64,000 nucleotides of DNA, from positions 43,967 to 107,966 of IMG/VR virus record IMGVR_UViG_3300001041_000012. One strand, given 5' to 3'. Position numbers and translations under genes: made by a program. This document shows, piece by piece, positions 23,609-32,710 of this stretch. The notes below the pieces were generated by a model that had not been told where the DNA came from, ran no database searches, and was given only the letters and a program-made list of their open reading frames with translations. Position 1 is the stretch's first letter; each line of letters starts with the position of its first letter. Source of the stretch: a virus.

Positions 23609-26416
23609 TTATCTGATCCACATCTTGCGTTGTTTGATGCGATTATCACCTTTAGATTTTTGATGCCAGTGATCCATATGATAACGTATTAGATACGTTA
23701 TTAACTCACGCGCTGCCACAATTCCCTTAAGATCATTCGAATTATCTTGTTGTTTTGTATAGGCTCCGATAAACCGAGCACCCGTCAAGACTAAACCGGA
23801 TAATTTACACGAAGATCCAACATAGTGAAATACGATAGCATGAGTACCCATAGGTACATTGAACTCATAACGCTTACTTGTATCGGGTGTTATTGTTTCA
23901 ATAAGTTGATTATTAATTGATACCGTTAATGTACCATCCGTAAGCATTGTACTAAAACTAAACGTCCCGTCGATGTAATTTGTTAAACTAAGAGTTAAGA
24001 AGTTATCGCCGCCTAATGTTAGAATAGAATTATCAAATGTAACGTTGTCCCAAGTATTTAAGGCGTAGTCACAATTGAAATCTCCAACAGCAAAATTGTC
24101 CATCCAACTTCCATAATCCCTAACAAGTAGCCACTTACCATATTTCATGATACAGCGTTCTCCATACCACCTAGCAAATCGTAATGCCCTATGATAACCA
24201 GGGTTATTCTTTATTCCCTCGGAGTTATAGATGTAATCATGCATATAGTTAAGAACACTATTAACACCTTCGCCGGCGCTCATACCAGCGAATTTATTAA
24301 TATAACGGTAAAGATAAACCGCACCAACGATTGTGATATCTCGAAGATAGTAATTGTTAACCCATAATTCCTGTTTTGCGAAATCACCAGGCATGTCGAC
24401 TGGATGGTTAAGCATATGATTAACATAGACATCGGCAACGTTTGGTGGGCTTAATGGATTATATGGAACCCCATTAACGTCATAAACTTGATCTTTAAGT
24501 TTAGCATAATCATAATCACTCTGCGGCATGATCATATAATCAAGGCGATCATCATCGATTAATAGTTTCCATAGATCATCAAATCCTATATTCCATGTAC
24601 CATCAATCGTGCTATTGAAACTTACCGGTCGATTATCTCCATCATAGTTCCAACCAAGCAGTGTCTCACTCGGCTCAATAATTGAATCTGCCTTATTAAC
24701 ATCAAGTGTTTTAGACTCTTCAACTAAACGCGGTGCCGGGATAATGTCTAGAGTCTTAGTCTCTCTGCCTGGACGTATAATTGGAATAGTATCAATAGTT
24801 TTTGAAAAGACCGTTTGTCGAATGTTTGGTAGAATATCGATGGTTTCTTGCTTAAGAACATCACGCTTGTCTTGGAGAGTCTGAATAATATCCCGTAAAA
24901 TGACATCTCTGATAATAGGCCTATCAATTATAAGGGCTTTATTGAGACAGGCCTTCAAGATCTCATTATGACTAAAGACGGTCTCATGAAGTACTAGAAT
25001 TTTACGTCTCTTATCTGATCGTTTTAATTGTTCAATTAAACTAACTCGAACTTGCTTTTCGATAGTATAACTATCATAGATAATAGACTCAAGATAGCCT
25101 TTAACTGCATTCGCTTCACGAGTATTTATGATCGCTGGATTACTATCTTTTGATATATTTGAAATAGCAACCATATAAAATATCAAAGGCTCTCTTGTGT
25201 TTTTACCTTCGAATATCTTATCCATGAGTTTGTATCCCTTTGTTTTTCTAAAGGATTTAACAAAGTTGTCATAAGATACTGTGGATTCATGGTGGACATT
25301 CGTTCGAAATCCGTGAGTCCATTTCGTCGATAAAGCGCCGTAGTTATCAATTCGATTAGCATGTGAGTCACCATAAAGATCTGCACGCTTATCGACATTC
25401 ATGCGAGTCATCGTTTCTGATTCCGGTATACCGGAATCATTCCTATAAACTCTAAAACCATTAGAAAGATCGGTCTTATTAGATACATGTTCACGACTTT
25501 TTCTAAGAAAGTGTGTAAGACTTAAACCTACAGCATCATGATAAATCATTAAGCGATCTAGAGTAAGATTACTAAACAGTGCCGCATCAATTTCACGACG
25601 TAACTTTACTGCTTTGAGTGTGTTAATTAAGCCTGCGTCGTAAAGAGCGCTTGGTCTTGCGATCTTAATCGATGCATGAAGATTCGAAGTAATAGCCTCA
25701 TAAAGCTTCTCAGATATAATAACGTCACCAAACTCCGTATAACGAGCTTCATGGATCTTTTCGGTATTGATGACATTATTAAGAATTCCAAAACTAATAG
25801 TACCCTTGCCAAATGAAATGATGGTTTCGTTTAAATCACATGGTCTTGTTTCACGAAACGTGATGACATTTCTAGACATATCACCTATACGTACATTGCT
25901 ATTAATCAGTATGACGTTGTTCATTTTACTATCAAAAGAGGACTTACTCGCTGCTGGCGTTAACGCCAGCAGCGTTTCCCTTGGTTTAGGATTAAACTCT
26001 ACGATCTTATTCGTCACTATATCTCGAGCATTTTCCTTAGCTAGTAGAGAGTTACTAAGATAAGTAAGGTATTTAGGCTTTTGAAGTAGTAAAGAACTAT
26101 TAAAGTGACCTATCGATAGTGGTTTTTCAAGCAACATAGAATTGTTCATGAAAACTTCTGATTCGGGTTTAATAAAGGCCATTAATCTATTAATAGTAGA
26201 CACGATATTACGGCGCTTCGCCGTAATAAACTCAGCCATCTGAATCGTATCTATATTTTCTCTAATGGCCGGTAGAGAGGATTCCGTTTGTGCTTGAAAT
26301 GTCTGATAAGGATCGAATAGAAAACCGTAGCTTCTTTCAGACCGAGTCTGAAATTTAAACGAATAACTATTCTCCACCTTTTTCATATTGAATGAGAAAG
26401 AATATTCCTGCGGCAT
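23609..26416 (-). CDS. Large baseplate or appendage protein, unknown family
   Basis: 935 residues, ATG 26416. The first ~550 residues are full of short repeats of an Arg/Glu/Thr strand pattern (for example RENIDTIQMAEF, RDIVTNKIVEF, KPRETLLAL). Residues ~545-590 repeat ETKTLDI-like units (IDTIPIIRP, TKTLDIIPAP, SKTLDVNKAD). The last ~330 residues change character: an aromatic helical part (NYMHDYIYN, RALRFARWYGERCIMKYGKW) and then a jelly-roll-like beta domain (FDNSILTLGGDNFLTLSL). This repeat-plus-tip layout suits a long fibre or baseplate arm. No enzymatic motif is visible. Confidence 0.5.
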   Translation of the reverse strand: MPQEYSFSFNMKKVENSYSFKFQTRSERSYGFLFDPYQTFQAQTESSLPAIRENIDTIQMAEFITAKRRNIVSTINRLMAFIKPESEVFMNNSMLLEKPLSIGHFNSSLLLQKPKYLTYLSNSLLAKENARDIVTNKIVEFNPKPRETLLALTPAASKSSFDSKMNNVILINSNVRIGDMSRNVITFRETRPCDLNETIISFGKGTISFGILNNVINTEKIHEARYTEFGDVIISEKLYEAITSNLHASIKIARPSALYDAGLINTLKAVKLRREIDAALFSNLTLDRLMIYHDAVGLSLTHFLRKSREHVSNKTDLSNGFRVYRNDSGIPESETMTRMNVDKRADLYGDSHANRIDNYGALSTKWTHGFRTNVHHESTVSYDNFVKSFRKTKGYKLMDKIFEGKNTREPLIFYMVAISNISKDSNPAIINTREANAVKGYLESIIYDSYTIEKQVRVSLIEQLKRSDKRRKILVLHETVFSHNEILKACLNKALIIDRPIIRDVILRDIIQTLQDKRDVLKQETIDILPNIRQTVFSKTIDTIPIIRPGRETKTLDIIPAPRLVEESKTLDVNKADSIIEPSETLLGWNYDGDNRPVSFNSTIDGTWNIGFDDLWKLLIDDDRLDYMIMPQSDYDYAKLKDQVYDVNGVPYNPLSPPNVADVYVNHMLNHPVDMPGDFAKQELWVNNYYLRDITIVGAVYLYRYINKFAGMSAGEGVNSVLNYMHDYIYNSEGIKNNPGYHRALRFARWYGERCIMKYGKWLLVRDYGSWMDNFAVGDFNCDYALNTWDNVTFDNSILTLGGDNFLTLSLTNYIDGTFSFSTMLTDGTLTVSINNQLIETITPDTSKRYEFNVPMGTHAIVFHYVGSSCKLSGLVLTGARFIGAYTKQQDNSNDLKGIVAARELITYLIRYHMDHWHQKSKGDNRIKQRKMWIR

Positions 26417-26431
26417 GATATCACATCCTTA

Positions 26432-27898
26432 TCAGGCCTCTTTGATACCAATACCACAATGGAAATTAGGAGTATTAGTCAAGAAGCTGAATGGAGCATT
26501 AATCTTAAAGTATCGATAGGTTTCTTCCGGCTTTTCGGGATCGACCGAACCTTTATTAATAACTAATTTGTCAAGATGAATAATAGAGGTATTGTCTACC
26601 ACGACGACGTCAGTCAGCCAGCCTCGATATCCATCATAACCATGCACAACGTAAGCGGGTGAAAGATGAAACTTGTTTGTCCAACGACTTGGATTAAACC
26701 GATCCTTATCCATATCTTCAGACGTTGTTATAAATGAGACATAATGTCGTTGATAAAACGTATCATTGCGAGTTTTGTACATTGAGATATCTGATACGCC
26801 GGTAGCCGTATACTCACCCCAGAAATCTGAGTATTTGATATCTATAATATTGCCGTACAGTGGGTCTCTTGTTACTCCATTTGGAATACACGGGACACTT
26901 GAAGATCCAGTAGTTAAGGCAAAGTTCCCAGCCGTATCGTTTGAGGAGTCCTTAAAATTACTAATCTTGCCCACGTAACCAAAACTAATAAGATAGTTAT
27001 CATAGTTTAACGTTGGATCGCCTATGAGCACCATTGCGGCATGGTCGTTGTCGACTGAGATATAAAACTGAATCGTAAGATTCTCAAAAATACCAACGTA
27101 GGGAATCTTAGCATACGTCAACCCATCTTCAATATTCGTAGTTCCGCCGTCTTCATCTAGAGCGTCGTTCAACTGCTCCTCGAAATCGCGATACCAACTA
27201 AACTGGGACCATTCGGAAACGTGGGAGTTAAAGTTAATGATATTACCACTTACGTCGTCAAAATCATTCTCTTTATATTGTTCCGTTATACTATCCCAAA
27301 CATCAAAGATACGAGTTTGTACATAATAATGATTTTCGTAGGTCGTTTCTACGCCAGTTTCAAGATTCGTTACGAATTTGGGTTTAACGATTTCCCAGTA
27401 CATTGTTATTTGATCAACCTGGGAACTGGTATTTGTACCATAGGGATCTTCCATCGGTTCAGGAATAATCTTGGTCGTTACGGTCTTTAAAACAATTCGA
27501 TCTGTTATCTTTCCTAAGCCGGTCTGTAGCTTGTTACTTGTTTTGTAATCATAACTAGCCATTAAGCTGTCTAATTTCGGAACGACAAAAGAGATTTCAC
27601 CCAGTAAGAAGTTTACAGTATACTCGACACTATCAACTTCGGTACCATCTAGATATTTTAGAACAAAACTATTGTTGTCAATTAAGTCCTGTTCAGACGT
27701 AGAAAATATAAGATTGGTATCATCAGCAACAAGAACCTCATCAAACATGTTGGCCGTATTATACGGCGTAGGATAAACTAATGACCAATTTCTAGCTTCA
27801 TCAACTAATCCCGATTCGTCTTTGTTTGCTGTACAAAATATGTTTGCAATATCCCTTAGGAATCGACTAGAATTTGTTAAACCTTCAGCCCATGCCAT
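26432..27898 (-). CDS. Structural protein, paralogue of the next upstream gene
   Basis: 488 residues, ATG 27898 after AAGGAGGTG. It begins MAWAEGLTNSSRFLRDIANIF and matches its neighbour (27902-29692) along most of its length, including SHVSEWSQFSWYRDFEEQL, NIEDGLTYAKIP, a FYISVDNDHAAMVLIGDP segment, TATGVSDISMYKTRN and VHGYDGYRGWL. Both end in NFHCGIGIKE or NFHYGIAIKE. This copy has a ~70-residue beta segment near residues 50-120 which the other lacks. The pair arose by tandem duplication. Likely baseplate or tail-surface proteins; the fold is unknown to me. Confidence 0.55.
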   Translation of the reverse strand: MAWAEGLTNSSRFLRDIANIFCTANKDESGLVDEARNWSLVYPTPYNTANMFDEVLVADDTNLIFSTSEQDLIDNNSFVLKYLDGTEVDSVEYTVNFLLGEISFVVPKLDSLMASYDYKTSNKLQTGLGKITDRIVLKTVTTKIIPEPMEDPYGTNTSSQVDQITMYWEIVKPKFVTNLETGVETTYENHYYVQTRIFDVWDSITEQYKENDFDDVSGNIINFNSHVSEWSQFSWYRDFEEQLNDALDEDGGTTNIEDGLTYAKIPYVGIFENLTIQFYISVDNDHAAMVLIGDPTLNYDNYLISFGYVGKISNFKDSSNDTAGNFALTTGSSSVPCIPNGVTRDPLYGNIIDIKYSDFWGEYTATGVSDISMYKTRNDTFYQRHYVSFITTSEDMDKDRFNPSRWTNKFHLSPAYVVHGYDGYRGWLTDVVVVDNTSIIHLDKLVINKGSVDPEKPEETYRYFKINAPFSFLTNTPNFHCGIGIKEA

Positions 27899-27901
27899 AT
27901 A

Positions 27902-29692
27902 TTACACCTCCTTAATAGCAATTCCATAATGGAAGTTTGGTGAGTTTGTTAAACAACTAAAGGGAGCGTTAACTTTGAAATATCGGTACGTTTCCTCTGG
28001 AAGCAGAGGATCTACAGAGTCTTTGTTAACGATCAACTTATCTAAATGAATAATTGAAGAATCGTCAACAACCACAACGTTCTTTAACATCCCTCGATAT
28101 CCATCATACCCTTGTACGACGTAAGCAGGTGACATATGAAACTTTCCAGTCCATCGGCTTGGATTAAAAGCATCTTTCTGCATCGTTTGTTCCGGAGTAA
28201 TAAAGGCCAGAAAGTGTTGCTGAAAATAAGCACAGTTACGAGACTGATACATTGAAATATCCGATACGCCAGTAGCCGTTCTTAAACCCCAAGTTGTTGG
28301 ATAAACAATATTAGTAATCGAACCATAATACGGATCTCTAACAACTCCAAGTTCAGTCTTAACGTATTGAGTAACTGGCGGAGTAATACTATGATCACTG
28401 GTCAGCGTCCTTGGTATATAGCCCTGTAATAACAATATATCTTTAGCAACATCTTCAACAAAATACCAATTAGTATCGACTGCGTCGGCCGCCGGTACAC
28501 TAGACCCATTGCCGTCTAAGGCCCAAGTTACGATCTTTTTCATAAAAACCTTAACACGAGTTGCGGTCGGCGGGATATTTGCGAATTCAACTTTAAATTG
28601 ATCCTTATCCGTTTTCCTGCAGTTATAAGACTCGTAGGTTGTGTATGATGTAACGCCGGTTTGTTGATTATAAGTACCTAATCGAGAAGTTAAATGATCA
28701 AAGTTTTCTATATACGTTACAACAAGCTCTTGCATTAGAAGAGGATCGCCAACGCTTCTATCGTTGTAGGGCAGGAACTTAAAGGACACTTTATGAATAC
28801 GCTCAACTCGCGAATCATACAATTGAGTTTGTCCTTCTGGAATCACTATTGTAGGTTGTGTAACGGTCAACTCTACGGGAAACTCCATTGTAACGGGATC
28901 CGTAATCGCTGAATCTGAATCCGTTCGTTGAATCCAACAAGGAATTACCGAAGAACTAACAGTTAAAGCAAAGTTCCCAGCCGTATCATTAATAGAACCT
29001 TCAAAGCTTTCGATTTTGCCAATATAACCAAAACTGATTAAGTAATTATCAAAGTCTACCGTTGGATCTCCAACGAGAACCATTGCGATTTTATCGTTGT
29101 CAACCGAACAATAAAACTCAATACCTACCGTGCCAAAGACTCCAAGATTGGGAATCTTATCATAAATAAGTCCTTCTTCGATATTACTGGTTCCACCATC
29201 GGTATCGAGCGAGTCCTTTAATTGTTCAGTATAGTCGCGATACCAGCTAAACCGGGCCCATTCGGAACAATGGGAATTATATGTTGCAACATTGCCTTTA
29301 GCGTCGTAAATATTAGCCTTAGGTTTAAATGTTACTTCGTCCATAACATCGAACATTCGACATTCAAAATAGTAGTAGTTTTTATAGCCTGACCATATGC
29401 CAGTTTCTACATTAAGAACAACTTCCGGCATATAAAACTCTACATACATGCTTAATGATTCTTCATCATTATTATCGATACCATAAGGATTAGGCACTCC
29501 GGCTTGAGCAGGAGTTGTCGTTGTTCTAACGACAGCACGATTAGTAATTAGATCAAGACTTGCTGGGTAGATTAATTCCCAGTTCTTAGCCGGATCAACA
29601 TCGCCGTCGACATTCTTATTAGCAGTACAGAAAACATTCATTAAATCCTTAAGTATACGCTCGCTGTTTGTTATTCCTTCAATCCATGCCAT
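27902..29692 (-). CDS. Structural protein, tandem paralogue with a beta-domain insertion
   Basis: 596 residues, ATG 29692 after AAAGGAG. Shares the N-terminus (MAWIEGITNSERILKDLMNVF), the central SHCSEWARFSWYRDYTEQL block and the C-terminal GYDGYRGML block with the next gene downstream. Compared with that copy it carries an extra ~150 residues (~265-425), starting around VTMEFPVELTVTQP and ending near ILLQGYIPRT, which looks like an all-beta module (possibly fibronectin-like). Probable virion surface protein. The insertion in only one of two tandem copies suggests domain gain after duplication. Confidence 0.55.
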   Translation of the reverse strand: MAWIEGITNSERILKDLMNVFCTANKNVDGDVDPAKNWELIYPASLDLITNRAVVRTTTTPAQAGVPNPYGIDNNDEESLSMYVEFYMPEVVLNVETGIWSGYKNYYYFECRMFDVMDEVTFKPKANIYDAKGNVATYNSHCSEWARFSWYRDYTEQLKDSLDTDGGTSNIEEGLIYDKIPNLGVFGTVGIEFYCSVDNDKIAMVLVGDPTVDFDNYLISFGYIGKIESFEGSINDTAGNFALTVSSSVIPCWIQRTDSDSAITDPVTMEFPVELTVTQPTIVIPEGQTQLYDSRVERIHKVSFKFLPYNDRSVGDPLLMQELVVTYIENFDHLTSRLGTYNQQTGVTSYTTYESYNCRKTDKDQFKVEFANIPPTATRVKVFMKKIVTWALDGNGSSVPAADAVDTNWYFVEDVAKDILLLQGYIPRTLTSDHSITPPVTQYVKTELGVVRDPYYGSITNIVYPTTWGLRTATGVSDISMYQSRNCAYFQQHFLAFITPEQTMQKDAFNPSRWTGKFHMSPAYVVQGYDGYRGMLKNVVVVDDSSIIHLDKLIVNKDSVDPLLPEETYRYFKVNAPFSCLTNSPNFHYGIAIKEV

Positions 29693-29705
29693 TAAACTAT
29701 CTCCT

Positions 29706-30173
29706 TTACTTAAAGAATTTTAAATTGAACCACACAGTTTTACTGGTTCCGCTATCATTATGAAAACTTATAGCGATTGCCGTATTAGCAGCTACTGGAA
29801 TAACACCAGATTGTGGGCTCATCTCTGGCAGTTCTTTAGTATAAATGGTTTCGTAGTACGTTACGCCGTTAATTATTAACTCCCAATAATCATCATCTGC
29901 ATAGCCACTACAAGCAATGATAACTCCCGATAGCTCCATATCGACAGTCGGCACATATTCAATCGTGTGTGTGGTCATCGTTGCGGGTATGTTAATCTTT
30001 AATCCTTTAGTAAAGGGTACTCCAAGCGTTGGAAATCCTGGTATATGGATCTTTCCAATTTCATCGATATATACAACTTGATCGAGCTTGCCGCCTTTAA
30101 GATTCTTAACCTCATTGACAACATCGACTTCATCGACCTTACCACCAACATTATAATTAACTGAAAATGCCAT
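29706..30173 (-). CDS. Small all-beta structural protein
   Basis: 155 residues, ATG 30173. It overlaps nothing but directly abuts the next upstream gene (stop at 30174). Residues ~20-50 are polar; the rest (ATMTTHTIEYVPTVDMELSGVI, YWELIINGVTYYETIY) alternates strands, like a small jelly-roll or receptor-binding head. Its place between an Ig-like protein and the paralogue pair suggests an appendage component. Family not recognised. Confidence 0.5.
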   Translation of the reverse strand: MAFSVNYNVGGKVDEVDVVNEVKNLKGGKLDQVVYIDEIGKIHIPGFPTLGVPFTKGLKINIPATMTTHTIEYVPTVDMELSGVIIACSGYADDDYWELIINGVTYYETIYTKELPEMSPQSGVIPVAANTAIAISFHNDSGTSKTVWFNLKFFK

Positions 30174-31160
30174 TTATTTCACCACCGGTAAATCAGGTAA
30201 GGTAAACACGACTAGTGTTGTTCCATCGGGCTGCGGTAGCGCTTCAATCTTTTCAGGAGTTATATAACCGTGATCATTAACATCATCACCATCAACAGCT
30301 TCTCCCTTGATAATAAAGCTCTCCGGATCGATATCATCTACTAGTACAGTCCCGGTAACTTGTAACGTAATAACCTTTAAATAAGTTGATACATTGCTAA
30401 AATCCCTTTCAGGATACGTATCTAATACTTCGGTGTATTCCTCATCATTAGACGAGAAGTCATAGGTACCCGCATCATAGCTAAGCGTATCTTCCTCTGA
30501 GATTGTAGCCTTACCATAGATTGATAGATTAAATTGTTGAATATCTGACCACTGACCATCAATTGCTCGAACACGCCAGTAAATTATACCGTCTGAGAAT
30601 TCTATATTAGGACTAATGGGTCCGGTGCTTTCGATCTTATCATTTGACCAAATTAAAGGTTCAAATGTGTTACTGTAACTAATCATTACTTCATAGATTT
30701 GATGTGGATTTTCACTAACTGATTCCCATGAGAATCCCGGCATACTTAGATAAATCGTTTTATCAATTGGACTAATAATTACAGGAGCTTTAAGAAGCTC
30801 AATAATAATCGTTGTAAAGGTTAGTTTCATTGAGCCAAAGAGAGGTGCTCCAGAAACATCTTTAATACAATTTTGGGCTAAATCACTCATATCGTTTTGC
30901 CCAACAACCGTAATAAAGTACGTCGTGTTAGAATCCCATGCCTTAGAGATCGGTATGATTTCTAAGCATTTCTCTTCTCGATTGAGAGTCACCGTGTGAT
31001 CAACATGGGTTCCAATACTTGTTGTCACTAAGATTCCCATATCAAGCGTATTGACATCAATATAACTGCTGAAATAAATTAGAACAGGCCTATATGTAAG
31101 AATATTCGCAGCGTTATTGGCCGGTATTGTTTTAGTGATTTGTAATGGGCCTATGTACAC
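30174..31160 (-). CDS. Virion protein with bacterial Ig-like and fibronectin-like domains
   Basis: 328 residues, GTG start at 31160. Residues ~8-115 follow the Big_5/SbsA-type Ig pattern: KTIPANNAANI, PVLIYFSSYIDVNTL, then TYFITVVGQNDMSDLA and a closing MKLTFTTI strand. Residues ~125-215 have a fibronectin-type layout (PVIISPIDKTI, SWESVSENPHQIYEVMIS, IIYWRVRAIDGQWSD). The final ~110 residues are beta-rich with FIIKGEAVDGDDVNDHGYITPE. Such surface Ig/Fn3 modules decorate phage heads and tails and are thought to aid weak binding to cell-surface sugars. The next gene upstream is separated by a perfect palindrome. Confidence 0.6.
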   Translation of the reverse strand: MYIGPLQITKTIPANNAANILTYRPVLIYFSSYIDVNTLDMGILVTTSIGTHVDHTVTLNREEKCLEIIPISKAWDSNTTYFITVVGQNDMSDLAQNCIKDVSGAPLFGSMKLTFTTIIIELLKAPVIISPIDKTIYLSMPGFSWESVSENPHQIYEVMISYSNTFEPLIWSNDKIESTGPISPNIEFSDGIIYWRVRAIDGQWSDIQQFNLSIYGKATISEEDTLSYDAGTYDFSSNDEEYTEVLDTYPERDFSNVSTYLKVITLQVTGTVLVDDIDPESFIIKGEAVDGDDVNDHGYITPEKIEALPQPDGTTLVVFTLPDLPVVK

Positions 31161-31180
31161 AGATGATCACCAACCTTAAA

Positions 31181-31206
31181 TAGGACGAGGCTTAAGCCTC
31201 GTCCTA
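31181..31206 (-). other. 26-base perfect palindrome in late intergenic gap
   Basis: 31181-31206 is its own reverse complement (starts TAGGACGAGG). It separates the 114-residue gene from the Ig-like protein gene. It lacks a following U-tract. Same class as the palindromes at 14901, 15702 and 40238. Confidence 0.7.
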
Positions 31207-31212
31207 AGCTTA

Positions 31213-31557
31213 TTACTCTTTATCTTGAGTAGTTTTAGGTTCCTTCTCAGGATCTTGTTCGAGTTCTTTCTCAGGCTCTTTATCCTCTTGAGGAGCCTTC
31301 GGAAGTTTTACAGGCCTTACGGCCTTCTCAGTCTTTTCAACCTCGACAATCTTTTCGCCAGCTAAGACTCTCGTCAATGTCCCTTTGACATCGATTAAGT
31401 CCTTACTCTCTAACGAGTTTTTGATCATTCTTAAAACCGATTCCGTGGCGTCGTCAGGAACGAATCCCATCGGACGCCACGGGGTTAAGTCAAGACCAAT
31501 CTCTGGTATAAAGAATAAACTGCGACCAGGTGCCAGGCAAACTTGATGCTTCGCCAT
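31213..31557 (-). CDS. Small capsid-module protein with charged proline-rich tail
   Basis: 114 residues, ATG 31557. The first ~65 residues are a compact mixed domain (LAPGRSLFFIPEIGLDLTPW, then VLRMIKNSLESKDLIDVKG). From ~78 to the end the sequence is nearly all Lys, Glu, Pro, Asp and Gln, so it is disordered. It follows the major capsid gene by 23 bases. A head-completion, minor head or assembly protein is possible; I do not recognise the family. Confidence 0.5.
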   Translation of the reverse strand: MAKHQVCLAPGRSLFFIPEIGLDLTPWRPMGFVPDDATESVLRMIKNSLESKDLIDVKGTLTRVLAGEKIVEVEKTEKAVRPVKLPKAPQEDKEPEKELEQDPEKEPKTTQDKE

Positions 31558-31580
31558 GTTTCACCCAACCTTCCAAACAA

Positions 31581-32669
31581 TTAGATATTTTTGACACGAA
31601 TCGGAATATTGAAGGCTTTGTTCATGGAAATGTTCTTAGCAACGGCCACAGCGCGACCTTGATAGAGTACACCCACGCCATAGCGTTCAACGCATTTTAC
31701 GTTATGGATATCCCGAGCAGGCTCGTCGAATTGCTCGGTTTTGAGTTCGTCACGAACAAGCAGGACACCAATGTTGTTTTTATCAACAAAGTACATGTCA
31801 TAAGTCTTGTTCTTTTTGTCAACCGGAATAAACGGAGACAGTTGAACGTTAAAACTAAACGGCAAACGACCTTGAATCGAGGAAGGTCCCATAGCCATAG
31901 ATGCCGGAGCGCCCTTGGCAGGGAAGGTTGTATAAGGATTGGCAGCAACCATATTCGCGAGTTCAGTCTTAGCGAAAGCACTCCATGAAAGCGGATGCAT
32001 CAGGATGTCTCCTGGTGTAAACTCGTTATTCATGATGATGATTGCCATGTCAAGGAAGTCCTCAGCACTCATGGTTCCGTTGGCTACGCCATTATAATCG
32101 AGACCGGTTGTTTTAGCAGCCGCACGAGGATCGGCATTGTCAAACACAGTGTGACCATGTTTAGAGAAAGCATTGAAACACTTTTGCTCTTTATGGCGAG
32201 CCATTGCGCGACCAGCTTGCTCAATCAACATAGAGACGATATCCCATTGAGAGTCAGCAACCATTTCACTCGAAACTCGCACGCGAACACCGGATTTTCC
32301 TACGCGGATTTCCGGTACTTCGTGGGTCTGCCAGTCGATGGTGTCTTCGGGAATTTCTTGACCTTCCCCAACGTCGTAAGCTCTCATAATACCAATACTT
32401 GGGAACACCATAGATTGACCCGTTTGAAGACGGACTTTCTTAAGCATCTTAGAAGCGATATAGAGGGGTTCAGCCGCTTCGCGCATAGCACCGATAATGA
32501 CCTTAGGAATAAGTACAGAAGCCGATGGACTTGCCAAGAATTCCTTCATAGCTAACGTTCCAGCAGGGGCTTCTTCTCCGGCCATAGCGATCTTAAAACC
32601 TTCGAGCATTTTCAGCTCGCTCTCATTTAATTTATAGTCTTTAATCTCTTGTTCGGTAAGTGTAGGCAT
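31581..32669 (-). CDS. Major capsid protein (HK97 fold)
   Basis: 362 residues, ATG 32669 after AAGGAGG. It has the standard layout of HK97-type capsid proteins: a ~50-residue helical N-arm, then an E-loop region (RLQTGQSMVFPSIG, AYDVGEGQEIPEDTIDW, then VRVRVSSEMVADS), a long spine helix (IEQAGRAMARHKEQKCFNAF), an A-domain (GDILMHPLSWSAF, with a peripheral loop) and a closing strand pair (LLVRDELKTEQFDEPARDI, KCVERYGVGVLYQGRAVAVA). It lies downstream of portal and protease genes as expected. Cleavage of the N-arm by the encoded protease is likely; the short N-terminal arm suggests scaffolding is provided by the protease-scaffold fusion. Confidence 0.88.
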   Translation of the reverse strand: MPTLTEQEIKDYKLNESELKMLEGFKIAMAGEEAPAGTLAMKEFLASPSASVLIPKVIIGAMREAAEPLYIASKMLKKVRLQTGQSMVFPSIGIMRAYDVGEGQEIPEDTIDWQTHEVPEIRVGKSGVRVRVSSEMVADSQWDIVSMLIEQAGRAMARHKEQKCFNAFSKHGHTVFDNADPRAAAKTTGLDYNGVANGTMSAEDFLDMAIIIMNNEFTPGDILMHPLSWSAFAKTELANMVAANPYTTFPAKGAPASMAMGPSSIQGRLPFSFNVQLSPFIPVDKKNKTYDMYFVDKNNIGVLLVRDELKTEQFDEPARDIHNVKCVERYGVGVLYQGRAVAVAKNISMNKAFNIPIRVKNI

Positions 32670-32692
32670 TAATTATGTCCTCCTTATTAGAC

Positions 32693-32710
32693 AATGTCAG
32701 TAATGACATT
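32693..32710 (-). other. Short hairpin upstream of the capsid gene
   Basis: Seven-base arms (32693-32699 and 32704-32710) with a four-base loop, overlapping the stop codon of the 373-residue gene and preceding the capsid ribosome site. Could stabilise the capsid mRNA 5' end after processing. Weak on its own. Confidence 0.4.
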
